Made by a program: the position numbers and the translations under genes
Shown here: piece after piece, positions 40,799-48,756 of the stretch
How the letters are laid out: every line of letters starts with the position of its first letter
Position numbering within the stretch: position 1 is the first letter of the stretch
The notes under the pieces: model-generated
Told to the model about the DNA's origin: nothing
Seen by the model: the letters and a program-made list of their open reading frames with translations, nothing else
Database searches by the model: none
NCBI RefSeq assembly: GCF_004768545.1
Contig: NZ_CP038635.1
Span: 1,550,001-1,614,000 of the forward strand
DNA length: 64,000 nt
Origin: Cupriavidus oxalaticus
Lineage (GTDB): Bacteria; Pseudomonadota; Gammaproteobacteria; Burkholderiales; Burkholderiaceae
Reading direction: 5' to 3'

Positions 40799-40903
40799 TA
40801 CGGCTCCCTTAGGCAAAGACCTTCGGTGTGCTATGGTTTTATATGACCTTTTCGACCCTGGCGCCAGTGTGAAGTGGGCGCCGCCGATTCCACGGGGCAT
40901 GCG
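40799..40903. promoter_or_regulatory. Divergent promoter region between DASS transporter and redox module
   Basis: A single AT-rich patch, TTTTATATGACC at about 40834-40845, stands out in the 105-bp gap. It reads as a possible -10 on both strands (TATATG forward, TATAAA reverse). No regulator gene is adjacent. Confidence 0.35.
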
Positions 40904-41542
40904 ATGGTACGTCTGAGCATCGAAGGGCGGCAGATCGAAGCACCGGCGAACTGCTCCATCCTGCAGGCCTTCCTGCACGCGGGGGAAACGCTGGTCGAAG
41001 GCGTGGGATGCATGGGCCAGGGCGTGTGCGGCTCGTGCCGGGTCATGGTGCGGCGCAGCGGCGAGCAGGACGTGCGCACGGCGCTGGCGTGCGAGACGCT
41101 CGTCGAAGACGGCATGCAGGTCGCGTTCCTGGACTACTTTACGGCGACGGAGCGGCACGTCTACCGCATGGAAGAGATCGGCGAGAGCTGGGAGGCCTTG
41201 CAGGCGATCTCCACGACCTTCCCCGAGGCCGCGCATTGCCGCCACTGCAGCGGCTGCGACCGCGCCTGCCCGAAGGAACTCGAGGTCCAGCAGGGCGTGC
41301 AGTTCGCCGTCGAAGGCAAGCTCACCGCTGCCAGCCAGGTCTTCGACGAATGCGTCATGTGCAACCTCTGCACGCTGGCCTGCCCGGAACACATCCGCCC
41401 CAATCATCTCGGCCTGTTCGTGCGCCGCATGATCGCGGCGCAGACACTGCGGCCCGCCAACCTGATGCTGCGCCTGCAGCAGATCGAAAGCGGGGCGATG
41501 ACGATCGACTTCGACGCGCCCGGCGCACAGCCGCCGCGCTGA
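40904..41542 (+). CDS. Succinate dehydrogenase/fumarate reductase-like iron-sulfur subunit
   Basis: A 212-residue FrdB/SdhB-like protein. The N-terminal 2Fe-2S ferredoxin domain has Cys36, Cys42, Cys45 and Cys63 (CMGQGVCGSC and LAC). The C-terminal ferredoxin domain has two regular CxxCxxCxxxCP sets, Cys112/115/118/122 and Cys150/153/156/160, so two 4Fe-4S clusters are expected rather than the 4Fe-4S plus 3Fe-4S pair of membrane SdhB. No quinone-site or membrane-anchor partner is encoded. I chose the ATG at 40904; an in-frame GTG ten codons upstream is less likely. It probably wires the NuoF-like subunit to the flavoprotein. Confidence 0.87.
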   Translation: MVRLSIEGRQIEAPANCSILQAFLHAGETLVEGVGCMGQGVCGSCRVMVRRSGEQDVRTALACETLVEDGMQVAFLDYFTATERHVYRMEEIGESWEALQAISTTFPEAAHCRHCSGCDRACPKELEVQQGVQFAVEGKLTAASQVFDECVMCNLCTLACPEHIRPNHLGLFVRRMIAAQTLRPANLMLRLQQIESGAMTIDFDAPGAQPPR

Positions 41543-41557
41543 CGGAGGCACACGATC

Positions 41558-43207
41558 ATGCCGACCGGCATCCCCTACGACGAAGCGCGCCGGCGCTACC
41601 GGCCCGGTGTGGCCGCGCCGATGCGCAGCGACGAGACCAACGTTGACGCCCTGCTCAAGGCCTATCACCCCGACCACGGGCCCAATGCGCGCGTCGCGTT
41701 GGCCGTCGGCGTGAACCGCGGCGAACCCTGCCAGCCGGATCTCGCGCGCTGCCTGCAGGCTAACGCGCTGATCGACGATGTCGACATCGCCGGTGCGCAG
41801 CTGGTCTCCACCGATGTGCTGATCATCGGCGGCGGCGGGGGCGGCTGCGCGGCGGCACTGACCGCCGCCGGGCAGGGCGCGCAGGTGATCCTTGCCACCA
41901 AGCTGCGTCTTGGCGACAGCAATACCGTGATGGCCGAGGGCGGCATCCAGGCGGCCATCGGCGAGGATGACAGTCCCCAGCTTCACTTCGAGGACACCCT
42001 GCGCGCGGGGCATTTCCGCGGCGAGCCCGAGCTTGTTGCGCAGATGGTGATGGACGGGCCCGACGTGATCCGCTGGCTGATCCGGCTGGGCATGATGTTC
42101 GACCAGGAAGAAGACCGGCCCTTTGGCGGCAACCTGCTGCGCAAGAAGCCGGGCGGGGCGTCGGCCGCGCGCATCCTGTCCTATCGGGACTACACCGGGC
42201 TGGAGATGATGCGCGTGCTGCGCGAGGCGGTGGACCTGGAGCCCGGGGTTGCAGTGTGGAACCGCTGCCCCGCGGTCGAGCTGCTGTCCGACGAGCGCGG
42301 CCGCTGCGCCGGCGCCGTGATCTACAACCTCGAATGGCGCACCTTCATGCTGGTGCGCGCCCGTGCCGTGATTCTCGCCACCGGCGGGGCGGGGCGGCTG
42401 CACCTGAACAGCTTCCCCACGTCCAATCACTACGGCGCGACCGCGGACGGTCTGGTGCTTGCCTATCGGCTCGGCGCGCGGCTGCGCGAGCTCGATTCGT
42501 TCCAGTACCACCCCACCGGCATCGCCTACCCGCCGCACTTGGCGGGCGGCCTGATCTCCGAGGCCGCGCGCTCGGCCGGCGCACGGCTGATCAACGGCGA
42601 GGGCGAGCGCTTCGTCGATGAGCTCAAGCCGCGCGACATTGTGGCCTCCGCGATCCTGCGCGAATGCGCGCAGGGCCGCGGCATCGAGCGGGGCGGGCAG
42701 GTCGGGGTCTTCCTCGACACGCCGACGCTGGAAATGGAAAACCCCGGCATCCTGGCCAAGCGCCTGGTCACGCTGCGCCATCTCGCGCACAAGTGCGGGC
42801 AGGACGCGGCGCAGGAGCCTTTCCTGGTCTATCCGACCCTGCATTACCAGAATGGTGGCGTTGCCATCGACAAGGACGGCGCGACCAGCGTGCCGGGACT
42901 TTACTGCGTGGGCGAGGTCACGGGCGGCATCCACGGGCGCAACCGGCTGATGGGCAACGCGCTGCTCGACATCCTGAGCATGGGCCGGCGTGCCGGAGTT
43001 AGCGCGGCACAGGCAGGGCGCGGCGCGATGGCCGTGCGCGCCGGCATCGGCCACGTGCATGCGTGGCAGCGGGAACTGACGCTCGCCGGGCTGCCGCTGC
43101 ATGTCAAGGCACCGCAGCTGTTCCCCGGCTACGCGCATTTCGACCTGCGTGTCGATGCCGGATTGGGCGCCGGCGTACGGGGCCGCACGGTCGGCGGCAC
43201 GCGGTGA
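41558..43207 (+). CDS. Fumarate reductase/succinate dehydrogenase-like flavoprotein
   Basis: A 549-residue FAD enzyme of the FrdA/SdhA family. An 80-residue N-terminal extension precedes the dinucleotide fold (TDVLIIGGGGGGCAAALTAA). The FAD-attachment segment reads DSNTVMAEGGIQAA, where the covalent-FAD His of SdhA is replaced by Asn (about residue 121), so FAD is likely non-covalent. Active-site elements remain: FQYHPTGIAYPP, LKPRDIVASAIL (catalytic Arg region), HYQNGGV and HGRNRLMGNALLDIL. The substrate is therefore probably fumarate or a substituted dicarboxylate. It lies 15 bases after the Fe-S gene. Confidence 0.9.
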   Translation: MPTGIPYDEARRRYRPGVAAPMRSDETNVDALLKAYHPDHGPNARVALAVGVNRGEPCQPDLARCLQANALIDDVDIAGAQLVSTDVLIIGGGGGGCAAALTAAGQGAQVILATKLRLGDSNTVMAEGGIQAAIGEDDSPQLHFEDTLRAGHFRGEPELVAQMVMDGPDVIRWLIRLGMMFDQEEDRPFGGNLLRKKPGGASAARILSYRDYTGLEMMRVLREAVDLEPGVAVWNRCPAVELLSDERGRCAGAVIYNLEWRTFMLVRARAVILATGGAGRLHLNSFPTSNHYGATADGLVLAYRLGARLRELDSFQYHPTGIAYPPHLAGGLISEAARSAGARLINGEGERFVDELKPRDIVASAILRECAQGRGIERGGQVGVFLDTPTLEMENPGILAKRLVTLRHLAHKCGQDAAQEPFLVYPTLHYQNGGVAIDKDGATSVPGLYCVGEVTGGIHGRNRLMGNALLDILSMGRRAGVSAAQAGRGAMAVRAGIGHVHAWQRELTLAGLPLHVKAPQLFPGYAHFDLRVDAGLGAGVRGRTVGGTR

Positions 43208-43226
43208 GCGATCGACGGAGCGCGCG

Positions 43227-44471
43227 ATGGAACCCCTGAATCAGGTACTCCTCAACAAGGAAATCCGCGTCGGTGCGGACCTGGAGCGCTGGCTTGCGCG
43301 GGGCGGCGGAGAGGGGCTGGCCAGGGCGCTGCGCGATCCGGCCACGATCATCGCCGAAATCGAACAGGCGGACCTGCGCGGCATGGGCGGCGCCGGCTTC
43401 GCCACGCATCGCAAATGGGCACCGGTGGCAGCGGCCCCGGATGGCGACAAATACATCATCTGCAATGGCAATGAAGACGAGCCGGGGACGTTCAAGGACC
43501 GGTTCCTGCTGGAGCATACGCCGCACCAGGTGATCGAGGGCGCATTGATCGCCGCGGCCGCCACCCGTGCGAACCATGTCGTGCTGTACGTCAATCCGCA
43601 CCAGCCGCTTGCGCTGGACATGACGCGCCAGGCCGTGCGGCAGTGGCAGGCGCACGCGCAGTTCGCCGAGCTGGCGCAACTGGTAGGCGGGCCGGTATCG
43701 CTCGGCGTCGTGCCGAGCTCCGGCTTGTACATCGGCGGCGAGGAAACCGCGGTGATCGCAAGCGTCGAGGGCGGGTTCCCGTTCCCGCGCCGCAAGCCGC
43801 CTTTCCCGGCCCAGCACGGCGTGCATGGCGCGCCCACCGTCGTCAACAACACCGAGACGCTGGCCCACGTGCCCGGCATCATGCGCCACGGGGCGCAGTG
43901 GTATCGCAGTCTCGGCATCGGCAACGCCGCCGGCACCAAGCTGTATTCATTGTCGGGCGACGTGTTGCGGCCCGGGCTGTATGAGCTGCCGATGGGCACG
44001 AGCCTGGAGACGCTGGTGTTCGGGCATGGCGGCGGCATGCTCCAGGGCAAGGAATTCAAGGCGGTCTTCACGGGCGGGCCTTCCAATACCCTGCTGACGA
44101 AGCGCGACCTCGACGTGGCACTGGACTTCGATTCCGTGCGGCAGCGGCGCTCGCGGCTGGGGACCGGCGCGATGATCGTGGTGTCGGAAGGCACCAGCAT
44201 CGTCCGCAAGGTGGCCGAGTACGTGAGCTTCTTCGCCCAGGGTTCGTGCGGCCAGTGCCCGCCATGCAAGGGCGGCACCTTCCAGCTGATGCGCCTGCTC
44301 AACCGGATCGATACCGGCCGCGGCGTGCGCGCCGACGTGGAAGCGCTGGAAAACCTGTGCCGCATCCTTCCCGGCAGCGGGCGCTGCGGCCTGATCGACG
44401 GCGCCGTGACGGTGGTAGACAGCTCCCTCGACCAGTTCCGGGAAGAATATGAGGCGCTTCTGATGGCATAG
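43227..44471 (+). CDS. NuoF-like NADH-binding flavoprotein subunit
   Basis: A 414-residue protein of the 51-kDa complex I family. It shows the FMN/NADH motifs LRGMGGAGFATHRKWAPV, ICNGNEDEPGTFKDRFLLEH and SGLYIGGEETAVIASVEGG, and the 4Fe-4S (N3) ligands in GSCGQCPPCKGGT (about residues 340-350) plus a fourth Cys near 390 (SGRCGL). It has no fused NuoE or extra ferredoxin domain. GGAG lies six bases before the ATG. With no nuo genes nearby, it most likely feeds electrons from NADH to the adjacent iron-sulfur and FrdA-like subunits. Confidence 0.9.
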   Translation: MEPLNQVLLNKEIRVGADLERWLARGGGEGLARALRDPATIIAEIEQADLRGMGGAGFATHRKWAPVAAAPDGDKYIICNGNEDEPGTFKDRFLLEHTPHQVIEGALIAAAATRANHVVLYVNPHQPLALDMTRQAVRQWQAHAQFAELAQLVGGPVSLGVVPSSGLYIGGEETAVIASVEGGFPFPRRKPPFPAQHGVHGAPTVVNNTETLAHVPGIMRHGAQWYRSLGIGNAAGTKLYSLSGDVLRPGLYELPMGTSLETLVFGHGGGMLQGKEFKAVFTGGPSNTLLTKRDLDVALDFDSVRQRRSRLGTGAMIVVSEGTSIVRKVAEYVSFFAQGSCGQCPPCKGGTFQLMRLLNRIDTGRGVRADVEALENLCRILPGSGRCGLIDGAVTVVDSSLDQFREEYEALLMA

Positions 44472-44571
44472 CCGCACGAAGCAGGCACGAAGCAGACGTC
44501 CGGTGCTTCGCGAGGCCCTGGGCGCGCCGGCCCCCTGGCCACGGCCACCACTGGAAGAGGAGCGTACCACC

Positions 44572-44907
44572 ATGAAGCCCACGCGCATTGCCCTGATTGC
44601 CGCTGCCATGCTGTCGCTGGCGGGCTGCACGTACTATGGCTATCCACCCACGGCGGGCGCGCCGGCCAGCTACGATCGTTCGTTCTATGCGGCCGCGGAT
44701 GCCATGCGCGACCAGGGCCTGGTGATCGCCAATCAGGACGCGATGGCCGGCACGGTCGTCGGCAGCAAAGATGGCGATACCGTCACGGCCACTGTCCGCC
44801 AGCAAGGCGACGGCAGCGTGCGGGTGGAGTTCAATGCCGCGAGCACGCGCGATCCAGGCCTGATCGAGCGCGTTTCCCGCAGCTATGACCGCCGCATGGG
44901 GCGCTGA
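44572..44907 (+). CDS. Small lipoprotein
   Basis: A 111-residue protein with signal peptide and lipobox LSLAGC (Cys18). The mature part has AAADAMRDQGLVIANQDAMA, GTVVGSKDGDTVTATVRQQG, and VRVEFNAASTRDPGLIERVS, an alpha/beta pattern seen in small periplasmic lipoproteins of Burkholderiaceae. GGAAGAGGAG precedes the ATG at 44572. It follows the redox module by 100 bases. Function unknown. Confidence 0.8.
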   Translation: MKPTRIALIAAAMLSLAGCTYYGYPPTAGAPASYDRSFYAAADAMRDQGLVIANQDAMAGTVVGSKDGDTVTATVRQQGDGSVRVEFNAASTRDPGLIERVSRSYDRRMGR

Positions 44908-44951
44908 AAGGCTCCGCGGCAGGCGTCCGCCATCTGCTGGTGATCCCGGCA

Positions 44952-44977
44952 GCAATCGCCGCCGGATAATCGCCGCC
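44952..44977. repeat. Short direct repeat
   Basis: AATCGCCGCCGGA occurs twice in tandem with one base between, in the gap upstream of the AraC-family gene. Confidence 0.5.
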
Positions 44978-45006
44978 GGAGGCCGGACGCCACGGGTTTC
45001 TCCCGC

Positions 45007-45034
45007 TTGACAGTGGATGACAGGCTTTTATCAT
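45007..45034 (+). promoter_or_regulatory. Sigma-70 promoter of the AraC-family gene
   Basis: TTGACA (45007-45012), 16-base spacer, TATCAT (45029-45034). It supports a start at 45064 and excludes the longer frame. TGACAG motifs repeated directly and, in the reverse sense (CCTGTCACTGT), downstream of the -10 suggest an autoregulatory site. Confidence 0.6.
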
Positions 45035-45063
45035 TCCCTGTCACTGTTTCACTCGGCCCTGCC

Positions 45064-46104
45064 ATGTCGTCTCTTGTCCGCGCTGCGGCCCTCACCAACT
45101 ACAGCGAGGTCGCCCTGGCTGCCGGGCTGGATCCGGTGCGGATGCTCCTTGACGCGGGCCTGAGCCCGAGCGTCCTGCGCGAGCCGGACCTGATGATCCC
45201 GGGCGAGCGCGTCGGGCGGCTGCTGCAGGCGTCCGCGACCCTGTCGGGCAATGAAAGTTTCGGACTGTGCATGGCCGAGTCGCGCCTGCTGTCCAACCTC
45301 GGGCCGGTAGGATTGCTGATCCGCGACCAGGCGACCCTGCGCGACTCGCTGCGCGTCCTGATGCGCTATCAGACCCTGCTCAACAGTGCGCTCTCGCTGG
45401 CGGTCGAGGAATGCGACGGGCTGGTGATCATCCGCGAGGCGGTCATCGCCGGCAACGCCCATCAGCCCACGCGCCAAAGGGCGGAGCTCGCACTCGGGGT
45501 CATCGTGCGATTGATCCGGCAGCTGCTGGGACCGGACTGGGAACCGCGGCGCGTCTGCTTCGAACATCCCGCGCCACGCGACCTCGGTACGCACCAGCGG
45601 TTTTTCGGACCTCGCATCGAATTCGACCATGAATTCAACTGCATTATCTGCACGAAGGCCGATCTCGACGCCCGCAATCCCTCCGCCGATCCCGCCATGG
45701 CGCGCTACGCGCAACAACTGGTGGATGCCTTTGCCATTTCCCGGCAAGTGACCATGCTCGATGACGTGCGGCGCATCATCCCGTTGCTGCTGCCCGGCGG
45801 GCGCTGCACCATCGAGCAGGTGGCGGACCACCTGGGCGTGGTGTGCCGCACGGTCCAGCGCCGGCTGGCGGAAGAAGGGCAGAGCTTTTCGTCGATCGTC
45901 AATGACATCCGCACGGAACTCGCCACGCGCCATGTCCTGGAGAGCGATCGCCCGTTGACCGAGGTGGCGACCCTGCTCGGTTTCTCCGCGCCAAGCGGAT
46001 TTTCGCGCTGGTATCACGCGCAATTTGGCTGCAGTCCCAAGGAGAGCAGGGCGGCGCGGGGCGCAATGCGCCGGCCGGCCGGTTCCCTGCAGGCCAACAC
46101 CTAG
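45064..46104 (+). CDS. AraC-family transcriptional regulator (OruR-like)
   Basis: A 346-residue regulator. The N-terminal arabinose-binding-type domain of AraC (residues about 5-195) starts LVRAAALTNYSEVALAAGLD. The C-terminal double helix-turn-helix (about 245-330) has CTIEQVADHLGVVCRTVQRR and PLTEVATLLGFSAPSGFSRW. It resembles OruR/ArgR-type activators. The start was set by the promoter just upstream. The target may be the convergent or upstream genes; nothing in the sequence decides. Confidence 0.88.
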   Translation: MSSLVRAAALTNYSEVALAAGLDPVRMLLDAGLSPSVLREPDLMIPGERVGRLLQASATLSGNESFGLCMAESRLLSNLGPVGLLIRDQATLRDSLRVLMRYQTLLNSALSLAVEECDGLVIIREAVIAGNAHQPTRQRAELALGVIVRLIRQLLGPDWEPRRVCFEHPAPRDLGTHQRFFGPRIEFDHEFNCIICTKADLDARNPSADPAMARYAQQLVDAFAISRQVTMLDDVRRIIPLLLPGGRCTIEQVADHLGVVCRTVQRRLAEEGQSFSSIVNDIRTELATRHVLESDRPLTEVATLLGFSAPSGFSRWYHAQFGCSPKESRAARGAMRRPAGSLQANT

Positions 46105-46140
46105 CACCGCGGCAAGCCATGCCAGATGCGACGTTCCGGT

Positions 46141-46169
46141 TGCCGGCGGCGACCTGGCCGCCGCCGGCA
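46141..46169. terminator. Strong hairpin between AraC gene and the 28-residue ORF
   Basis: TGCCGGCGGCG and CGCCGCCGGCA form a perfect 11-bp stem with a 7-base loop. It lies 36 bp past the AraC stop and 25 bp past the stop of the convergent small ORF, so it may serve both directions. There is no U tract. Confidence 0.5.
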
Positions 46170-46193
46170 CGAGTTCCGTGTGCGCGAGCTTGT

Positions 46194-46280
46194 CTACTTG
46201 CCTCGCCGGCTTTTGCGGCCAGGGAAGAGGAGGGCTGCGAGCAATAGAGTGCCGACGGTCAGGATGAGAATGTCTTGCAT
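46194..46280 (-). CDS. 28-residue single-span membrane peptide
   Basis: Minus-strand ORF: MQDILILTVGTLLLAALLFP followed by GRKSRRGK. A hydrophobic helix of about 17 residues is followed by a basic tail, the pattern of small inner-membrane proteins with the C-terminus inside. GGGAGGCATAGGC gives a strong ribosome site. It recalls KdpF-like or other small regulators, but no kdp genes are near. The rest of the 46105-46513 gap holds only the hairpin and nothing else I can support. Confidence 0.55.
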   Translation of the reverse strand: MQDILILTVGTLLLAALLFPGRKSRRGK

Positions 46281-46513
46281 GCCTATGCCTCCCATGAAGA
46301 TGCCCGATCGAGCGGCCCAATTTAACCGCTCCCCTGTCGCGGCGCTATCCGGCTTTGTCCGACATCCAGTCTTCGTGGGAAACGCCGGTAACTCTGTCCA
46401 AATGAAACAGATGTAATCGAATGTTAGTGCCGCGACTTACGCGGGCATTTGGCAACAGACGGGTTCCGGTGCTTTGGTAGGATCCTGCTCTTTCCGCCAA
46501 GCGTCCCGCCGTC

Positions 46514-48724
46514 GTGAATCGCCGCCCTGTATCGTTGTTTCGAGAGTTCTGCGCACGGTGGCTCATCCGCATCCGACCCTTGGCCGCTGCCAGCATCCTG
46601 ACAGCCAGGCGCGCCTTCAGCGGCGCACTGCGCCGCCTTCGCCGCCCGACGCGACGAGGCATCTTGCTGACCCTTGCTGCAGTGCCCGCGCTGTTCCTGC
46701 TGTACGTGCTCGCGCTCGTACCGTCCACACCGGCTCTCGGCGACATTCGGAAAGCTCGCATCGACCGCCCGGCGATCATCGTGTCCGCCGATGGCAGGGT
46801 GCTCGACGAGTTCAAGCCGGTCAATCGCGAGTGGGTGTCGCTCAGGCAGATCTCGCCGTACGTGCTGGACGCATTGATCGCAACCGAGGATCACCGGTTC
46901 TACGAGCATCACGGCATTGACTGGCTGCGCATGGCGGCGGCTGCGCTGCATACGTTGTCCGGCGAACGCCAGGGCGGTTCGACGATCACGCAGCAGCTCG
47001 CGCGCAACCTGTACCCCGACCAGGTTGGCCGCGCGCCGACCCTCGCGCGCAAAGTCAGGGAGGCGATAACGGCGCTCAAGATCGAAGCCGTGTACAGCAA
47101 GGACCAGGTCCTCGAGACGTACCTGAACAATGTACCGTTCCTGTACAACGCCTACGGCGTGGAAATGGCGGCGCGCACCTACTTCGGCAAATCGGCCCAA
47201 CAGCTCGATATCCTCGAAGGCGCGACACTTGTCGGCATGCTGAAGGCCAACAGCACTTACAACCCCGTGTTGAATCCGTCGCGCGCCGTGCAGCGGCGAA
47301 ACACTGTGCTTGGGCAGATGAGCAAGCACGGGAAGCTCAGACCCAATGCCCATATCTGGCTGAGCCGGCAACCGCTCAGGGTCAATTTCGCGGTGCAGCC
47401 CGCGCCGAGAAGCGCAGCACCGCACTTTTCCGTGCAGTTGCGCAAATGGCTGATCGCATGGGCCGAGCGCAATGGCTACAACATCTACGCCGACGGACTG
47501 GTCGTGCGCACGACCATAGATTTCCGGCTGCAGGCCATGGCGTTGCAGGCGGTGGACTGGCAGGCCAGCCAGCTGCAATGGATTGCGAATGAGGCCTGGA
47601 GCGAACGCCGGGGCTGTGGGCCGGACAACGACCTGTTCCGGACGTTCATGCGGCAAACGCCGGAATACCGCACCGCACGCGATGCGGGTCGGTCGGATGA
47701 GACGGCGCTCAGGAGGCTAGGCAGGAACCCGGCGTTTGTCCGTGACCTCTGCCGAAGCAAGACCCAGGTCCAGGCGGGATTCATCGCGATCGATCCGCGC
47801 AACGGCGATATCAAGGCATGGGTCGGTAGTCGTGATTTCACTGACGCGCCGTTCGATCACGTGCAGCAGGCCCGGCGCCAGCCCGGGTCTACGTTCAAGC
47901 CCTTCGTCTACGGGGCGGCGTTCGCGGACGGCGCCCGCCCGGACGATACGCTCGTAGACCGCAGCGTTGCCATCCCACTGCGCGGGCAGGCGATGTGGCG
48001 GCCTTCCGATGCGGAGCCGCCAACTGGCCGGCCGGTCACGCTGCGCGACGCGCTGGTGTACTCGCGTAATCGCGTCACGGCGCAACTCATGCAGGAGACG
48101 CGGCCCGAGAAGGTCGCGCGCCTTGCGCACGCGATGGGTGTGCGAGAAAGCGCGCTCGAACGGGTACCGTCGCTCGCGCTGGGCACGAGCCCGGTCACGC
48201 TCAAGGAAATGGTCTCGGCTTACAGCACGATTGCCAACCGCGGCGCCTATGTCGAGCCGCGCATGGTCACCCGCATCGAGGATCACGAGGGCAAGGTGCT
48301 CGCCGAATTTAAGAGCGCATCGCCGGAGCAGGCACTACCCGCAGGCGCAGCGCAAACACTCGTCGACGTGATGCGCGACGTCGTGGTCCGGGGCACCGGA
48401 GCGCAGATCCGGACGCGCTTCGGCATTCGCGCCGACGTGGCGGGCAAGACGGGCACGACGCAGGACAATGCCGACGGCTGGTTCATCCTGATGCATCCCC
48501 AACTGGTCGCGGGCGCCTGGGTGGGCTTCGATGATGGACGTGTGACGCTCGGCGACTACTGGGGGCAGGGCGCGCGCAGCGCCCTGCCGATGGTGGGCGC
48601 GTTCTACGACATGGCGCTGCGCGCACGAGCGGTCGACCCGGAGGCGCGCTTCAGTCCCGAGACCCGGGCGTCTCGTAAGGTCCATACGCCGCGGCATCGG
48701 CGCTTCCTGTTCTGGGGCGACTGA
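46514..48724 (+). CDS. Bifunctional penicillin-binding protein (class A, PBP1-type)
   Basis: A 736-residue inner-membrane peptidoglycan synthase. A basic N-terminus of about 50 residues precedes one membrane helix (ILLTLAAVPALFLLYVLALV). The GT51 glycosyltransferase domain has IATEDHRFYEHHGIDW, GGSTITQQLARNL and a YLNNVPFLYNAYGVEMAAR segment. The transpeptidase has the active-site serine in RQPGSTFKP (about residue 460), SRN in VYSRNRVTAQ and KTG in VAGKTGTTQDNADGW. The start is GTG without a clear ribosome site. It is shorter than PBP1a and appears to be an accessory paralogue. Confidence 0.92.
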   Translation: MNRRPVSLFREFCARWLIRIRPLAAASILTARRAFSGALRRLRRPTRRGILLTLAAVPALFLLYVLALVPSTPALGDIRKARIDRPAIIVSADGRVLDEFKPVNREWVSLRQISPYVLDALIATEDHRFYEHHGIDWLRMAAAALHTLSGERQGGSTITQQLARNLYPDQVGRAPTLARKVREAITALKIEAVYSKDQVLETYLNNVPFLYNAYGVEMAARTYFGKSAQQLDILEGATLVGMLKANSTYNPVLNPSRAVQRRNTVLGQMSKHGKLRPNAHIWLSRQPLRVNFAVQPAPRSAAPHFSVQLRKWLIAWAERNGYNIYADGLVVRTTIDFRLQAMALQAVDWQASQLQWIANEAWSERRGCGPDNDLFRTFMRQTPEYRTARDAGRSDETALRRLGRNPAFVRDLCRSKTQVQAGFIAIDPRNGDIKAWVGSRDFTDAPFDHVQQARRQPGSTFKPFVYGAAFADGARPDDTLVDRSVAIPLRGQAMWRPSDAEPPTGRPVTLRDALVYSRNRVTAQLMQETRPEKVARLAHAMGVRESALERVPSLALGTSPVTLKEMVSAYSTIANRGAYVEPRMVTRIEDHEGKVLAEFKSASPEQALPAGAAQTLVDVMRDVVVRGTGAQIRTRFGIRADVAGKTGTTQDNADGWFILMHPQLVAGAWVGFDDGRVTLGDYWGQGARSALPMVGAFYDMALRARAVDPEARFSPETRASRKVHTPRHRRFLFWGD

Positions 48725-48756
48725 AAAGGCTTGGCGCCCATCGCTTTCCGGCATGG

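Noticed and set aside
39356..43138. Single open frame of 1260 codons on the minus strand
   Set aside because: Only its last 481 codons (from the ATG at 40798) are the DASS transporter. The upstream 780 codons lie antisense to the iron-sulfur and flavoprotein genes and have His/Arg/Ala-rich, family-less sequence typical of the opposite strand of GC-rich genes.
46345..46824. 159-codon minus-strand frame over the penicillin-binding protein start
   Set aside because: Antisense to the N-terminus of the PBP gene; Arg/Ser-rich shadow with no ribosome site.
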